This document shows positions 36,588-47,410 of a stretch of 64,000 nucleotides of DNA, in pieces (position 1 is the first letter of the stretch; the number at the start of each line of letters is the position of its first letter). Source of the DNA: Gordius sp. MW1 (lineage: Eukaryota; Nematomorpha; Gordioida; Gordea; Gordiidae); contig OZ038528.1 of the NCBI GenBank assembly GCA_964036665.1, forward strand, positions 25,531,245-25,595,244, given 5' to 3'. The notes beneath the pieces are model-generated. The model was not told the DNA's origin, searched no databases, and saw nothing but the letters and a program-made list of their open reading frames with translations. Made by a program: the position numbers and the translations under genes.

Positions 36588-37990
36588 CAAATGCTTAAAT
36601 TTTCTGAAGCATCTAGGTTGGCTGAAAAAAGTATTTTGGGTTGTTTTGATTCCTTATTAACCTGAGAAGGGTAGAGGTCATAGTAATTTTTATGATGGTA
36701 ACGTTTAAGATGTAGTTGAAGACCCAAAATATTGCTATTAATCATTTTTACTGCTTTAAAGCACAATTAACCCTTACCCAATTTATTTGATTCATTCTTG
36801 GATACTGTGAAATGCCTTGCTCTTTTTTGAGTTAATTGATGAACTTGTCTGGCATAAACTCATTACAGGTCTAAAATTTTTATAATATATAATAATGCCA
36901 TACAAATAAGTCATAAATACATAATTAATTCTTCATATAGCTATTAAATTATATTATATTACAAATTTGGAATTTGCGCGAAGCGGATAATTAATTAGGT
37001 GCGTAAGTAATTTAATATCAAACGTTTCAAAATCATACATAATTTGCATTTAATATCCTAGATGCTTAGACTAATAGACTGCTCATCCACTTTTAAAAAG
37101 TGTTCCAAATTTTGGCATCCATTTTGAAAAGTGAATTGCATGGTTAGGTTTATGTTTATAATGGTTTCGGTTATGCCTTATATATTTTTTTTGATATAAA
37201 AATGTAAATCATTTTGAGTTTTATCAACATGAGCTTTTAAAAATTAAAATATTGGTATAAATATTAATAATTATTTATAAATAATATTAACTTTTATAGC
37301 GCCATCTACACTTAAACTTATTTTCTAACATGAATTTTGGCCAATTTATATGGTTTGATGAATTTTTAAAATCGCTATAATGATTAAAATGGGTTGTTTT
37401 ATATTATAAAATCAATGATTATTGACCAATACTATCCATCGCTATACAAATTCTACGTCACTTTTCAAAATGGCGGTCGTTTTTGCAACACTTTTGATGC
37501 GTTAATATATAAGAGATGAGCAGTCTATTTAGTCTATGCCTAGATGTAAATCTCATAATTCGCTAAATTAAGTCTCAATAGTTTAAAATAAAAATTAAAG
37601 CCGAGATCTCGCTGATGAAATCTCGTCTCGTCTCGAGGTAAAAATTTTCGTCTCGATCTCGCCTCCATTTTTCAAATTCTCCGAGGCGAGACGAGGCCGA
37701 GATATTTCTCAGTTTTTCCGTATTACTAGTTGTGATAGAATAATCAATCAATGAGCAAGAATTGTGCCTTTATTTAAAAGCAAAAGAAATCCTTAGAATT
37801 AGAATTGTGAGAATTAGAAAGGTTGCAAGCTAACTTGCCACTCCTTAAAAATTTTGAAAAAAATCTTGGGCACAATGCTAAACAACGAAGTAGACGTATC
37901 GGCTAACCAATTTAAATTATTGGCTGTTAAATTTACATTCGATACGATTTTTGCGAAAGATGTGGAATAATGGTTTAAAAGAAAATATTT
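36588..37990. other. Non-coding sequence between retroelements
   Basis: AT-rich with no recognised gene. 37605-37725 is a TCTCG-rich repeat block related to 27900-28015. Confidence 0.45.
37605..37725. repeat. TCTCG-rich repeat, second block
   Basis: Left half TCTCGTCTCGTCTCGAGG and right half GAGGCGAGACGAGGCCGAGA form an imperfect inverted repeat. It resembles 27900-28015. Confidence 0.45.
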
Positions 37991-37992
37991 AT

Positions 37993-38225
37993 ATATAGTC
38001 TTCATCGACCTAAGCAAAGCTTATGACAAGATGCCTCGCGATTTGATAGGTAATGCTTGATAAGACAAATTATCTCTAACGCATATGTACAGATTAGGAA
38101 ATATATTTATAAAGCCGAATTCTTGCGTTAGAACGATGGGAACTCTAAACCTTTTCGGGTTGAAATTGGATTTCATCAAGGATCTGCCTTAAGCCCCTTT
38201 CTATTCATCATTAAAATTTCTCTTG
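37993..38225 (+). pseudogene. LINE reverse transcriptase fragment, 5' half
   Basis: Plus-strand reading gives VFIDLSKAYDKMPRDLI and, after frame changes, GFHQGSALSPFLFIIKI. These are the RT motifs that precede the YADD box. The missing YADD part appears 6 kb further on at 44480, so one LINE copy was probably split by the Mag-like insertion. Confidence 0.7.
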
Positions 38226-38634
38226 TTTCGACATTTTCGCCCGTCCAACCAAATTACAATGCTCTGACCCTCGCCAAAGCCTGTAAAAGGGCCAAATTTT
38301 AGGCTCTCTCACCTTCAAGTATTTTTACCCTTATTGTTGCCTCATACTCTAGGACATTTGTACCAACCGCCATTTAACGTTTTAAAAAAATCAGCCGGCG
38401 CCGGTCTCTAAATATTACCAATTTTTACAACAAAAAATAGGTATTATAACCGCAAAATATATTTTTAGATCCCTGGCCAACAGCTGGATGCTTAAAAGGG
38501 ATGATACATGCGACGCTTTCGAATTATGATTTATTTATTTTTATTTCTTACCCGCTTTTATATTTTATATATTCCCCATTTTCATACTTCGCCTGTAAAA
38601 TGCTTCTACATCGAATAAAAAAATTATAAACACG
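38226..38634. other. Unassigned sequence next to the Mag-like element
   Basis: Stop-filled in all frames. No match to other parts of the window. It may be LINE sequence or an older insertion. Confidence 0.35.
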
Positions 38635-39190
38635 TGTGGCATATTATGCCGAATTATCATTAATTATTGATTATTTTAATTTGTTTGCATCTTGGTTAAA
38701 TTACACTCATCCCTGTTTTAACTTGATCTTTGCCGAATTTAAACTATCTCTTACTGACATACGCACGCCACATGCACTGCATAATATTAAGATTCTATTT
38801 AATCGTAGTGACATACACGCTCTTTGATTTTTGGGTAAACTGTTCTAATAACGTATAATGCTGTATATCATACTTGATTACACATGCACCGCACCCCTTA
38901 CCAATCTTCCAATATATAAAGTCCAGAAGATAATATACGTTACACTCGTGCAACATTAATTAATCGCATCCAGAAAGATATTGGAAGAAACCCAACATAT
39001 ATGTTAACCTTATGTCATACGAAAAATATTATATGTAATATTTGAATATCATCATGAATCACTATCTGGGACAATTTTCTCTTTTTTTTAATCATTATAA
39101 AATTGTGCTGGTGAAAATCATATATAAAATTCTGCGGTAATAAAGAACATAAAATTGTTAAGGTTATTATTAAGGAAGAAGCATACTATA
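38635..39190 (+). repeat. 5' LTR of the Mag-like element
   Basis: Starts TGTGGCATATTATGCC. I place the end just before TTGGTGATAACC, a likely primer site. It matches the 3' LTR over its first 530 bp or so, except for an extra stretch around 38800. The exact right edge is uncertain. Confidence 0.75.
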
Positions 39191-39512
39191 TTGGTGATAA
39201 CCTACTAAATTTACCTATTGGATTAAAAGATATATAAAATAAGGTAAGACAATTTAATTTAATTAAAATACATTTTATTTTTTTTTGCATGGGTAAAAGT
39301 GGTTTGCTTTTTTTAATACTAATATTAGTTTCAATAATTTATTATATAATAAAAATTTTAAATTAAAATTAAAGCCTTGATTCTTACCATTTAAATTTAT
39401 TTAAAATATAACATAGATTTTTTCATAGTGATTTATAAATATTTTATTTGAATATAAAAAAAATCGTGTCGTTTGCATTCATTATTAACAAATTATTTTA
39501 TTTCTTTGAAAA

Positions 39513-39893
39513 ATGTTTGGTAGTCAACCATCCTTTCTACTGAATATTTATAATTGTTTACTAAGTGAACGCCTATTAATTATTGCATTAATCCTGGTAA
39601 TTATTTTAATGTTAGTATTGATTAAAGTTAAAAAGGTAGAAAAAGTTTGTTTTATTAGGAGTAAAGAGAAAAGACGTTGTTTCATATGTAATAAGTTAGG
39701 GCACGTCAAGGAAAACTGTTTCCTGAAATATAAAGATTTTGGACAAAGGGTACAATTTAATCGCCCATATTTCGATAGAGAACATCGAGTTGGCCCGATG
39801 CGTAATGAGTGCTGTAAACATAATTGTAAATGTAATCTGGAAGGTCAGCGTTCTGTCCAGGAAGGGGCAGGGTCATCCAATAATTATAATTGA
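39513..39893 (+). CDS. Short gag-like ORF with zinc knuckle
   Basis: 126 codons. The C-terminal part carries a CCHC knuckle, CFICNKLGHVKENC (C-x2-C-x4-H-x4-C), typical of nucleocapsid. The N-terminal part is a long hydrophobic run (LLIIALILVIILMLVLI) followed by Lys, which is unusual for gag and would be a membrane anchor. No capsid domain is recognisable, so gag is either truncated or unusual. Confidence 0.55.
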   Translation: MFGSQPSFLLNIYNCLLSERLLIIALILVIILMLVLIKVKKVEKVCFIRSKEKRRCFICNKLGHVKENCFLKYKDFGQRVQFNRPYFDREHRVGPMRNECCKHNCKCNLEGQRSVQEGAGSSNNYN

Positions 39894-39960
39894 CTGCTAG
39901 CTTCGTCTAAAACGGTTATTTCACCAATTTTGTATTTGTAAATTTTTTTAATTCTTCGCA

Positions 39961-40131
39961 GACACCTTATGTAAATATTAATATTGAGGGTATCAATTTG
40001 AGTTTTCTTATTGACACCGGTTCCTCTATTAGTATTATGTCGCGTAAAACTTTTTTTATTAATAAAGTTAATATAATTGCCAAACAATTCGATGGCACTA
40101 AGATAAATTTATTAGGTAATACTAGGTTCTA
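39961..40131 (+). CDS. Retroviral-type aspartic protease segment
   Basis: Encodes PYVNINIEGINLSFLIDTGS and continues to SISIMSRK. The active-site motif is LIDTGSS. A good acceptor (TTTTTAATTCTTCGCAG) precedes it directly. The frame stops at about 40131, and pol continues in a different frame, so a frameshift or splice is needed to join them. Confidence 0.65.
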
Positions 40132-40149
40132 ATATGCGTAGCAGAGGTA

Positions 40150-42963
40150 ATGGTAAAATTGGAATTATATGTAATTGAAGATAAAATTGATAATATAATG
40201 GGATGGAATTGGATTAGGATTTTGGGTCCTATTACAAATTGGTGGGGAATATGTAAACTAAGTAATGTTGATAATTGTAAAATGGATTGTATTAATGTTT
40301 TGAGGGAAATGCCAGAGAATTTAGACACTACAAAACCGGGTATTTACAGGCCGCTGAACTCAGATGTTGAGTCAGCCTTGATTTTTGGGGCACTGAACTC
40401 AGTTAATGAGTCAACCTCGGTTTATGAGGAACGAGATTCCTTGGTTTCGGTAAGTGGTGTCAATAGGTATAAATTTGAATTATGGCATATTAAAATTGAT
40501 AACATTAAAAAGAAATATAACGAAATTTTTAATGAAGAATTGGGTTGTTTAAATAATGTAATGTTTTCCATACGTGTGGATTCTAATGCTGTACCACGTT
40601 TTTGTCCTGCTAGACGCATTCCATTAATGTGGAAAGATGAAGTGCATCAAGTTTTAGATAAGTGGCTTAAGGATAACGTAATAGAACCAATTGAATTTTC
40701 GGAATGGGCCACTCCCCTTGTGCCAGTTAAAAAGAGTGATGGTACTATTAGAGTTTGCGCTGATTATCGCGTAACAATTAATAAATGGGTAATTGATGTT
40801 AAATATCCTTTGCCTAGATTAGAAATGGTTTTAGCTAACTTGAAGGGTAGTAGGTACGTTTCAAAGCTAGATTTAGCTAATGCTTATCTTCAACTTCGCG
40901 TAGATGAAAAATCGGCTAAGTTGTTAACAATTATCACGGATAAAGGTCTCTATTCTTTTAAGAGATTACCTTTTGGTTTAAGCGTGTCCGCTCCTATTTT
41001 TCAAAGGGCGATGGCATCTATATTTAATAATATAGATGGTGTATTTTTTTATTTGGACGATATTTTAGTTACTGGTTCAACTCAGGACGAACATGATTTA
41101 CGTCTAGAGAGAGTATCAAATTTGATTAAAATTAAAAATTTACGCGTTTCTGCTAAGAAATGTAATTTCGGTACTGACCAGGTAATTTATTTAGGTCATG
41201 TAATAGCAGACGGTTTTGTTAAACCTAATTTAAAAAAGGTACAAGATATTAAAAATATTAATAGACCAGTTGATAAAAAAGAACTTGCATCGTTTTTAGG
41301 TTTAATGAATTATTACAGTAAATTTATTGAAAATTATACAAATTATTCTGGTCCTCTTTATGAGTTAACTAAAAATGATGTTTTATTTAAATGGGATGAT
41401 AATATATATAAATGTTTTAATTTCTTGAAAAATATTTTATTAACGGATCCGATTCTTAAATGTTTTGATCCTGATAAAGAGCATATTTTGAAAGTAGATG
41501 CATCCAACACAGGTATTGGTGGTGCTTTATGTCAGATAGAAAACGAAATAGAGCATCCGGTTATTTATTTTTCTCGCAAACTTTCTAAGGCTGAACTTAA
41601 TTATTCAGTCATAGAGAAAGAAGCTCTTGCGATGGTTTATGGTTTGAAACGTTGTCGAGAATATTTAATTGGCAAAGCATTTACATTGTATACTGATCAT
41701 AAGCCATTGGTAGCTTTATATGATAAAATTAATACGGAATTTTTAATGTCACCTCGACTTCAGAGATGGTTATTAACTCTGGATAATTTTTCTTTAACTT
41801 TAAAATATCGAGAAGGTAAAAATAATCATTTGGCTGATGTGTTATCACGAATGAGTGCAAATAATATAACTAAAGAGATATCGGTTACAAATAATAACGT
41901 TGTTAATGTAATAAAAGTCATCGATCTTGACGATATTGTCAAAAGTACTGAAAATAACGCTGATTTAGCGGATATTAAACAAATTATTACAGGTGTTAAA
42001 AATATTCAAAATGTTCCTGTAGATTTTAAACATGTAATTAAAGAACTATATATTGAAGATAATTTAGTTAAACGCAATGATAAACTAGTAATTCCTTTGG
42101 AACTGGGTAGTAATGTTTTAAATATTTTGCATGAAGGGCATGCAGGTATAGTAAAGATGAAGGAGCTAGCTAGACTATATGTCTGGTGGCCCAAAATTGC
42201 AAAGGACGTTGAGATCTATGTTCGGCAATGTGCTATGTGTAAATTAAAAGCAGCCATGCCACCTAGGGATAAAAAGGCTCGATGGCCTCGTGCAGATGGT
42301 CCCTGGAGTAGAATTCATATCGATTTTTTTGAATTTAATAAAAAGAGATATATATTAGTGGTAGATGCATATTCAGGTTGGACTGAATTTAAAGTAATAC
42401 ACAATATATCTACAAAGGTTACGGTAATGTTTTTAAAAGAATTAATTGGCGCATACGGTTTTCCCAAATTTATAGTAACCGATAACGGAAAAGCGTTTAC
42501 AAGTGTCGATTTTAAAGATTTTTGTGATAATTGGAAAATAACGCATTTTTTAACGCCGCCATATCATCCTAGTTCTAATGGACAAGTTGAGAGATATGTG
42601 TCTATTGTTAAGAAATGGTTAGAATTGGCACAAACTAATAAAGAGGGTACATGGTTATGTCGGTTATACCATAACATGACACCTAGATTTAGACGGTTGC
42701 CAGTTGGTATAGAATTTTTTAGTCGTAATTTACGTTTTCCGCCTGATTTTTTGCTGGATAGCAAATTTAAACATCAGTTAACGGGCAAGACCAGATATAA
42801 TATTAATGATATAGTATGGTCGAAAATTTATTTAGGTCAACCTAGATGGATATTATCTAAAGTTGTTGATCATATAGGTAATAAAATTTATAAAGTTAGG
42901 TCATTAGAGACTAACAAGATAGAAACTAGGCATGTTGAACAACTCTTAAGTTATTCTGCCTAA
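40150..42963 (+). CDS. pol: Pol polyprotein (RT, RNase H, integrase) of the Mag-like element
   Basis: 937 codons without a stop. The RT motifs are FCPARRIPL, VCADYRVTINKW, VSKLDLANAYLQLRV, RLPFGLSVSAPIFQRAM and YLDDILVTG. RNase H shows LKVDASNTGIGGALCQ, YSVIEKEALAMVYGL and YTDHKPL. Integrase has HEGHAGIVKM with CAMCK (HHCC finger) and the catalytic D, D, E in IHIDFFEF, VTDNGKAF and NGQVERYV. All key residues are in place. The N-terminal stretch has a few direct repeats around ALNSV/PLNSD. The ORF is strongly AT-rich, in contrast to the ORF after it. Confidence 0.92.
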   Translation: MVKLELYVIEDKIDNIMGWNWIRILGPITNWWGICKLSNVDNCKMDCINVLREMPENLDTTKPGIYRPLNSDVESALIFGALNSVNESTSVYEERDSLVSVSGVNRYKFELWHIKIDNIKKKYNEIFNEELGCLNNVMFSIRVDSNAVPRFCPARRIPLMWKDEVHQVLDKWLKDNVIEPIEFSEWATPLVPVKKSDGTIRVCADYRVTINKWVIDVKYPLPRLEMVLANLKGSRYVSKLDLANAYLQLRVDEKSAKLLTIITDKGLYSFKRLPFGLSVSAPIFQRAMASIFNNIDGVFFYLDDILVTGSTQDEHDLRLERVSNLIKIKNLRVSAKKCNFGTDQVIYLGHVIADGFVKPNLKKVQDIKNINRPVDKKELASFLGLMNYYSKFIENYTNYSGPLYELTKNDVLFKWDDNIYKCFNFLKNILLTDPILKCFDPDKEHILKVDASNTGIGGALCQIENEIEHPVIYFSRKLSKAELNYSVIEKEALAMVYGLKRCREYLIGKAFTLYTDHKPLVALYDKINTEFLMSPRLQRWLLTLDNFSLTLKYREGKNNHLADVLSRMSANNITKEISVTNNNVVNVIKVIDLDDIVKSTENNADLADIKQIITGVKNIQNVPVDFKHVIKELYIEDNLVKRNDKLVIPLELGSNVLNILHEGHAGIVKMKELARLYVWWPKIAKDVEIYVRQCAMCKLKAAMPPRDKKARWPRADGPWSRIHIDFFEFNKKRYILVVDAYSGWTEFKVIHNISTKVTVMFLKELIGAYGFPKFIVTDNGKAFTSVDFKDFCDNWKITHFLTPPYHPSSNGQVERYVSIVKKWLELAQTNKEGTWLCRLYHNMTPRFRRLPVGIEFFSRNLRFPPDFLLDSKFKHQLTGKTRYNINDIVWSKIYLGQPRWILSKVVDHIGNKIYKVRSLETNKIETRHVEQLLSYSA

Positions 42964-42992
42964 TGTTTAATTTAATTTTTTTTGCATTGTAG

Positions 42993-43490
42993 ATGGACGT
43001 CATCACGTCATGGTGTATAGTTAGGATTGTTGTGGAAAGATTAGCCGGAGTGCGTCCTCCGTGCCCGCTCCATGTTTCGTTTGTTATCGGGATGGACGGT
43101 ATCCCGAGGATAACGTTTTTCGCAGAACTTCCTGTAAATGGGGGTCCAAGGATGCCCCAGGTAGCCATGAGAAATAATCGTGTGTATCGGCAGGCACCTA
43201 CACATCTTAACAGAGGAGGTGGTGGGCGACGACACCCAAGAGGTGTTGATCGTAGGCGTTGCGAAAGATGTCAGCGATGGCATCGTTTGCCATTATGTAC
43301 GCCTTCGACCGTTAACGTAGATGGTAGTATAAGTGCCTTGCCTGTTGGAGGGCAAGTGGTCACGCCTGTTGGAAGGCAGGTGAATACACCCCAAGTACAA
43401 ACCAGCGGGTTGGTAACAACTGTCGTTGGCAGTGCTTTGGTCACCCCGCTAGCTGCTATGACCTTGGCAGGAGATCTGCGAGGGCAGTGA
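42993..43490 (+). CDS. Extra 3' ORF of the Mag-like element, unknown function
   Basis: 165 codons starting 30 nt after pol, where envelope-like genes lie in some retroelements. The ATG follows a strong acceptor directly (TTTTTTTTGCATTGTAG), suggesting its own spliced mRNA. The protein has a Gly/Arg-rich middle, a C-x2-C-x3-H-x4-C motif (CERCQRWHRLPLC) and a Val/Thr-rich tail with repeated VGGQVVTPVGRQVNTP. Its base composition is close to balanced, whereas pol is AT-rich, which hints at a separate origin. No signal peptide or TM helix is clear, so I do not call it env. Part of it is duplicated in inverted form at 44147-44441. Confidence 0.6.
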   Translation: MDVITSWCIVRIVVERLAGVRPPCPLHVSFVIGMDGIPRITFFAELPVNGGPRMPQVAMRNNRVYRQAPTHLNRGGGGRRHPRGVDRRRCERCQRWHRLPLCTPSTVNVDGSISALPVGGQVVTPVGRQVNTPQVQTSGLVTTVVGSALVTPLAAMTLAGDLRGQ

Positions 43491-43511
43491 CCAGCTAATA
43501 AAAAGGGGAGG

Positions 43512-44025
43512 TGTGGCATATTATGCCGAATTAATTTATCATTAATTTTATTGATTATTTTATTTTATTTGCATCTTGGTTAAATTACACTCATCCCTGT
43601 TTTAACTTAATCTTTGCCGAATTTAAACTATCTCTTACTGACATACACACGCCACATGCACTGCATAATATTAAGTTTCTATTCAGATTTTTGGGTAAAC
43701 TGTTCTAATAACGTACAATGCTGTATATCATACTTGATTACTTATGCAGCGCACCCCTTACCAATCTTCCAGTATATAAAGTCCAGAAGATAATATACGT
43801 TACACTCGTGCAACATTAATCAATCGCATCCAGAAAGATATTGGAAGAAACCCAACATATATGTTAACCTTATGTCATACGAAAAATATTATATGTAATA
43901 TTTAAATATCATCATGAATCACTATATGGGACAACTTTTTTTTTTTTAATTATTATAAAATTGTGCTGGTGAAAATCATATATAAAATTCTGCGGTAATA
44001 AAGAACATAAAATTGTTGAGGTTAT
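43512..44025 (+). repeat. 3' LTR of the Mag-like element, right end missing
   Basis: Starts TGTGGCATATTATGCC after the purine run AAAAAGGGGAGG. It follows the 5' LTR to GGTTATT and then switches abruptly into inverted LTR sequence, so the last 30 or so bases are lost. Confidence 0.8.
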
Positions 44026-44441
44026 TAGATAGTTTAAATTCGGCAAAGATTAAGTTAAAACAGGGATGAGTGTAATTTAACCAAGATGCAAATAAAATAA
44101 AATAATCAATAATTAATGATAAATTAATTTGGCATAATATGCCACACTTCCCCTTTTTATTAGCTGGTCACTGCCCTCGCAGATCTCCTGCCAAGGTCAT
44201 AGCAGCTAGCGGGGTGACGAAAGCACTGCCAACGACAGTTGTTACCAACCCGCTGGTTTGTACTTGGGGTGTATTCACCTGCCTTCCAACAGGCGTGACC
44301 ACTTGCCCTCCAACAGGCAAGGCACTTATACTACCATCTACGTTAACGGTCGAAGGCGTACATAATGGTAAACGATGCTATCGCTGACATCTTTCGTAAC
44401 GCCTACGATCAACACCTCTTGGGTGTCGTCGACCACCACCG
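44026..44441 (-). repeat. Inverted duplicate of the 3' region of the Mag-like element
   Basis: 44026-44146 is the reverse complement of the first 122 bp of the LTR (43512-43633), and 44147-44441 is the reverse complement of about 43218-43511, with a few substitutions. The 3' end therefore forms a long inverted repeat around the LTR. Confidence 0.85.
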
Positions 44442-44444
44442 ATA

Positions 44445-44900
44445 ACGTCAAAAGCCATCGCCATGATGTATGCTATATGCCGATGATATGATACTATACG
44501 AGGAAACAAAGAAACTATTCGAAGAAGCCGAAATCAAAGCGCTTAGCTGAATATGGTTTAAGGGTCTACGATCGAAAAATAGTATATATGAAATGAACGT
44601 TACAGGCAGCCCATCGCTGGATGACCATCTAAAGTACCCAAATGTGGACAGGCTTACATACCTCGGCTTGATACTGCATCAAGAGGGAGGTTGCGCAACA
44701 GAAGTCAATGCCCGGATCCAAATGGCGAACTATATCCGGTGTAATGTGCGACAAGAAAAGGCCAAGTTAAGGAGCAAAGCTTACAAATTCATCGTAAGAC
44801 CAGTGTTACTCTAAGGAAGTTAAACATGGGCATTAAACACCACGGAAGAAAAGCTATTACGAGCCACGGAGATAAGAATGATACGTTAAAGTTTGGGGTA
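44445..44900 (+). pseudogene. LINE reverse transcriptase fragment, 3' half
   Basis: Begins with MLYADDMILYEE (the YADD catalytic box) and continues with RLTYLGLILHQEGG, VNARIQMANYI, KAYKFIVRPVLL and WALNTTEEKLLRATEIRMI, with stops and frameshifts. These are the palm and post-RT motifs of RTE-type LINEs. It complements the fragment at 37993-38225. Confidence 0.75.
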
Positions 44901-45894
44901 TTTTAAGCTCGATCATATGGCGAATGACGGTCTTAGGGCAAAAATTGGTATTCAACCGATGGCGGACCTGATATACACTTAGAACTAGAAGTGATAGATG
45001 TAAATTGAACAGTATTAGACACGGAGGTGCGGGGGAAGATATGAAGAGGACAGACTAGTGTTACATGGAAAGGGCTTAGACAAAGATATGAGAATTAAGG
45101 AGGTAAAATTGGAGATGACCCCTACTTGAAAAAGCTGATAAAAGAAATCTCATGACTGTGGGACTAAATACACGACAAATAAGAATAGTTTTCGTATTAA
45201 ACGATTTAGTCAATTTCTGCAATCGGCGAATAAATTTTTCCAGTCATTATATTATACAAAATCCATCTTGTATTAAAGTTTTATTAATTTTTAAATATTA
45301 AGCTGAGTAATATTTATATTTTTAAATCTGGCATCAAAGTGTGTTACTTTTAATTCTTTTGATTTAAAAACAAATGTAAACTCTTAATTTTTAGAATTCG
45401 AAACTAAGGATAAATTATAATTACTCAAAAACTTGCACTTAAAAATTAAAAAAACATTTGGACAGAGTTATTAGGAAGAATTGGACATTTTAAACTGCAA
45501 CTTTCTAGCCTTAGTGTTTAAAGATTTAAAAGGCCAGTTTAAAAAGAGCCTTATTTGTAAAATTAGCCTTGTTAAAAAGCATATGATTTTAACCAAGCAG
45601 TATCGTATGATTTTTAGATTGGTATAAGAAACCTTGATTTTTTATTTATATTTAAATTGTCTTTAGGTATATAATTCCTAACATCTATATAATCAAATCT
45701 CACATTATCTTTTAACTGCTTCTGAATATATAGAGATGTCTTTAAAGTTCGGACAATACAACTTTTTCGCCAAACATTGAAAAAAGTAACATTTTTTTAA
45801 TCTAGTTAAAAATGATAATAGATAATATTAAATATGTGATATCATATATTTAGTCCAACCTATGGTCGTGGGGTTTATTTTGATAATTTTCTTA

Positions 45895-46100
45895 CATCTT
45901 GATAGGTTAAGGGCGATATCCTGATTTATCTTCTTAGTTTTCATAACTTTATCCACTTGCCCTTTCCACTTAACACGAGGGCGTCCTCTTCACCTCTTAA
46001 ACGGCACCTCCATGTCCAATACTTGGTTTTAAATCATTCGTCTCCCTTCTTAGTATATGACTATACCACTTTAGCAGGGTTTCGTTAATTAAGTCCGCCA
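45895..46100 (-). mobile_element. LINE fragment like that at 2135-2310
   Basis: Shares GGCACCTCCATGTCCA and TTTTCATAACTTTA with 2135-2310. Minus-strand reading again gives the LDMEV and KGK-type LINE C-terminus. Decayed. Confidence 0.5.
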
Positions 46101-46162
46101 TAGGTTTAATATCCTTATTTACGCTATCAAACATTCGTCATATGATGGGGCTTAGTATACCC

Positions 46163-46328
46163 CAGGGCGTAGCCAGAATTGAAATTAGAGGGGGGGGGGC
46201 AATAGTGATTTAGGGAGGGGTAAAATGATCCTTTTTCGAAATTTTAGCCATAATTTGAATGTCTTTCATCAAATTTTAGGATTTAGATAGGGGCAGCGGC
46301 CTCCCTGCTCCCCCTGGCTAAGCCCATG
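46163..46328. mobile_element. MITE family A copy
   Basis: Starts CAGGGCGTAGCCAGAATTG and ends CTGGCTAAGCCCATG, with the CAATAGTGATTTAGGGAGG block. Confidence 0.8.
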
Positions 46329-46404
46329 CCCGAAACTCAACCTTATTATATATTCGATACAATTATAAATTAATTAGTAAATGTATATTTGTATTAAAAT
46401 ATAA

Positions 46405-46970
46405 CTAGCTCCGGCAAACGTTGTTTTGCTATAAACATTATTTCTAGAAAATACTATAAGTATATGGGTTGGTTATGAACAATAAAATAATTAATTGAAG
46501 GATGGATAATTATTAAGAATATGCTTCTATGATCGACCACGTGATAATAATGGCAAAAATTGCATAAGTTAAATTTTATTTTATTTAATTTAAATAGTTT
46601 GTTAAACCCCAATAATTTTGACCGTATACTGTAACATTTTTATTATACTTTTAAATATCTAATTTGTTAAACCCCAATAATTTTGACCGTACACTGTAAC
46701 ATTTTTATTATACTTTTAAATATCTAATTCGAGAAAACTTCAGCCTTGTATGTATGACGTCATTATTGAATGTGATGCTATAAATGAAACTGCCGGCTGG
46801 GAAATGTCCGATATTTTTAAAACGAAAAGGTATTTTAGGAATCTGAAAAACTATTTTACCCTTGGCCGCCCTGGGCATCTACGGCTAAATTTTCTCGCAA
46901 ATCGGGCCGGTAGTTTCAGAATTTAGCCCTTATCCACATACATGCATACACTTTACTTTATATATATAGA
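46405..46970. repeat. Possible dispersed element with an internal 65-bp tandem duplication
   Basis: 46601-46665 and 46666-46730 are direct repeats (GTTAAACCCCAATAATTTTG ...) with one or two differences. The region begins AACTAGCTCCGGCAAACGTT and ends TTATATATATAGATTA. From memory that looks like the ends of a widespread invertebrate repeat, but I cannot verify the family. Confidence 0.4.
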
Positions 46971-47244
46971 TTACGATTTTTTAAAGGGCAAAGTTACAAG
47001 CTCTACGATTCCGCGAAATATAACGTTTATGTATGCCATCAGGAGCCATTATAATATTTTTTTTAAATAAAGGTTAATTTCCAGATCATTATATATAATA
47101 CATGACTATCCTAAGTAATTTCATCATGCAGGGATGGATTTAATTTATAAATAAATCTCTGTATAATTAGATGAATTAAATAAATAAAATCGAAAAAATG
47201 AATGAAATACCATAAAATTTAAATATACGTAACATCTTTCTATA

Positions 47245-47410
47245 CATGAGCGTAGCCAAGGGAGGGGGTATGGATAGGGGGTTGCCCCCCTCTGAATCTA
47301 AAAATTTGCTGATATTTATTAAATTATGGCTAAAATTTCAAAAAATGTTAATTTTGCCCTCCCTTAATCATTATTGCCCCCCCCCAATTCCAATGCTGGC
47401 AACGCCCATG
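47245..47410. mobile_element. MITE family A copy, inverted orientation
   Basis: Starts CATGAGCGTAGCCAAGG and ends GCTGGCAACGCCCATG, with TTGCCCCCCTCTGAATC near the left end. Confidence 0.8.

Larger units (their letters stand above)
38635..44441 (+). mobile_element. Mag-like Ty3/Gypsy element with extra 3' ORF and inverted 3' duplication
   Basis: LTR, short gag-like ORF, protease, long pol ORF, a further ORF, 3' LTR, then an inverted copy of the 3' region. The LTRs differ by several substitutions and an indel of about 30 bp, so this is older than the CsRn1-like element. Pol is open over 937 codons. RT motifs such as CADYRVTINKW and the domain order point to the Mag side of Ty3/Gypsy. A strong donor (AAG then GTAAGA at 39244) after the 5' LTR, and acceptors before the protease and before the extra ORF, suggest spliced mRNAs. 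Confidence 0.88.

Noticed and set aside
42006-42764. Minus-strand ORFs inside pol
   Set aside because: They are antisense shadows of the integrase and RNase H regions.
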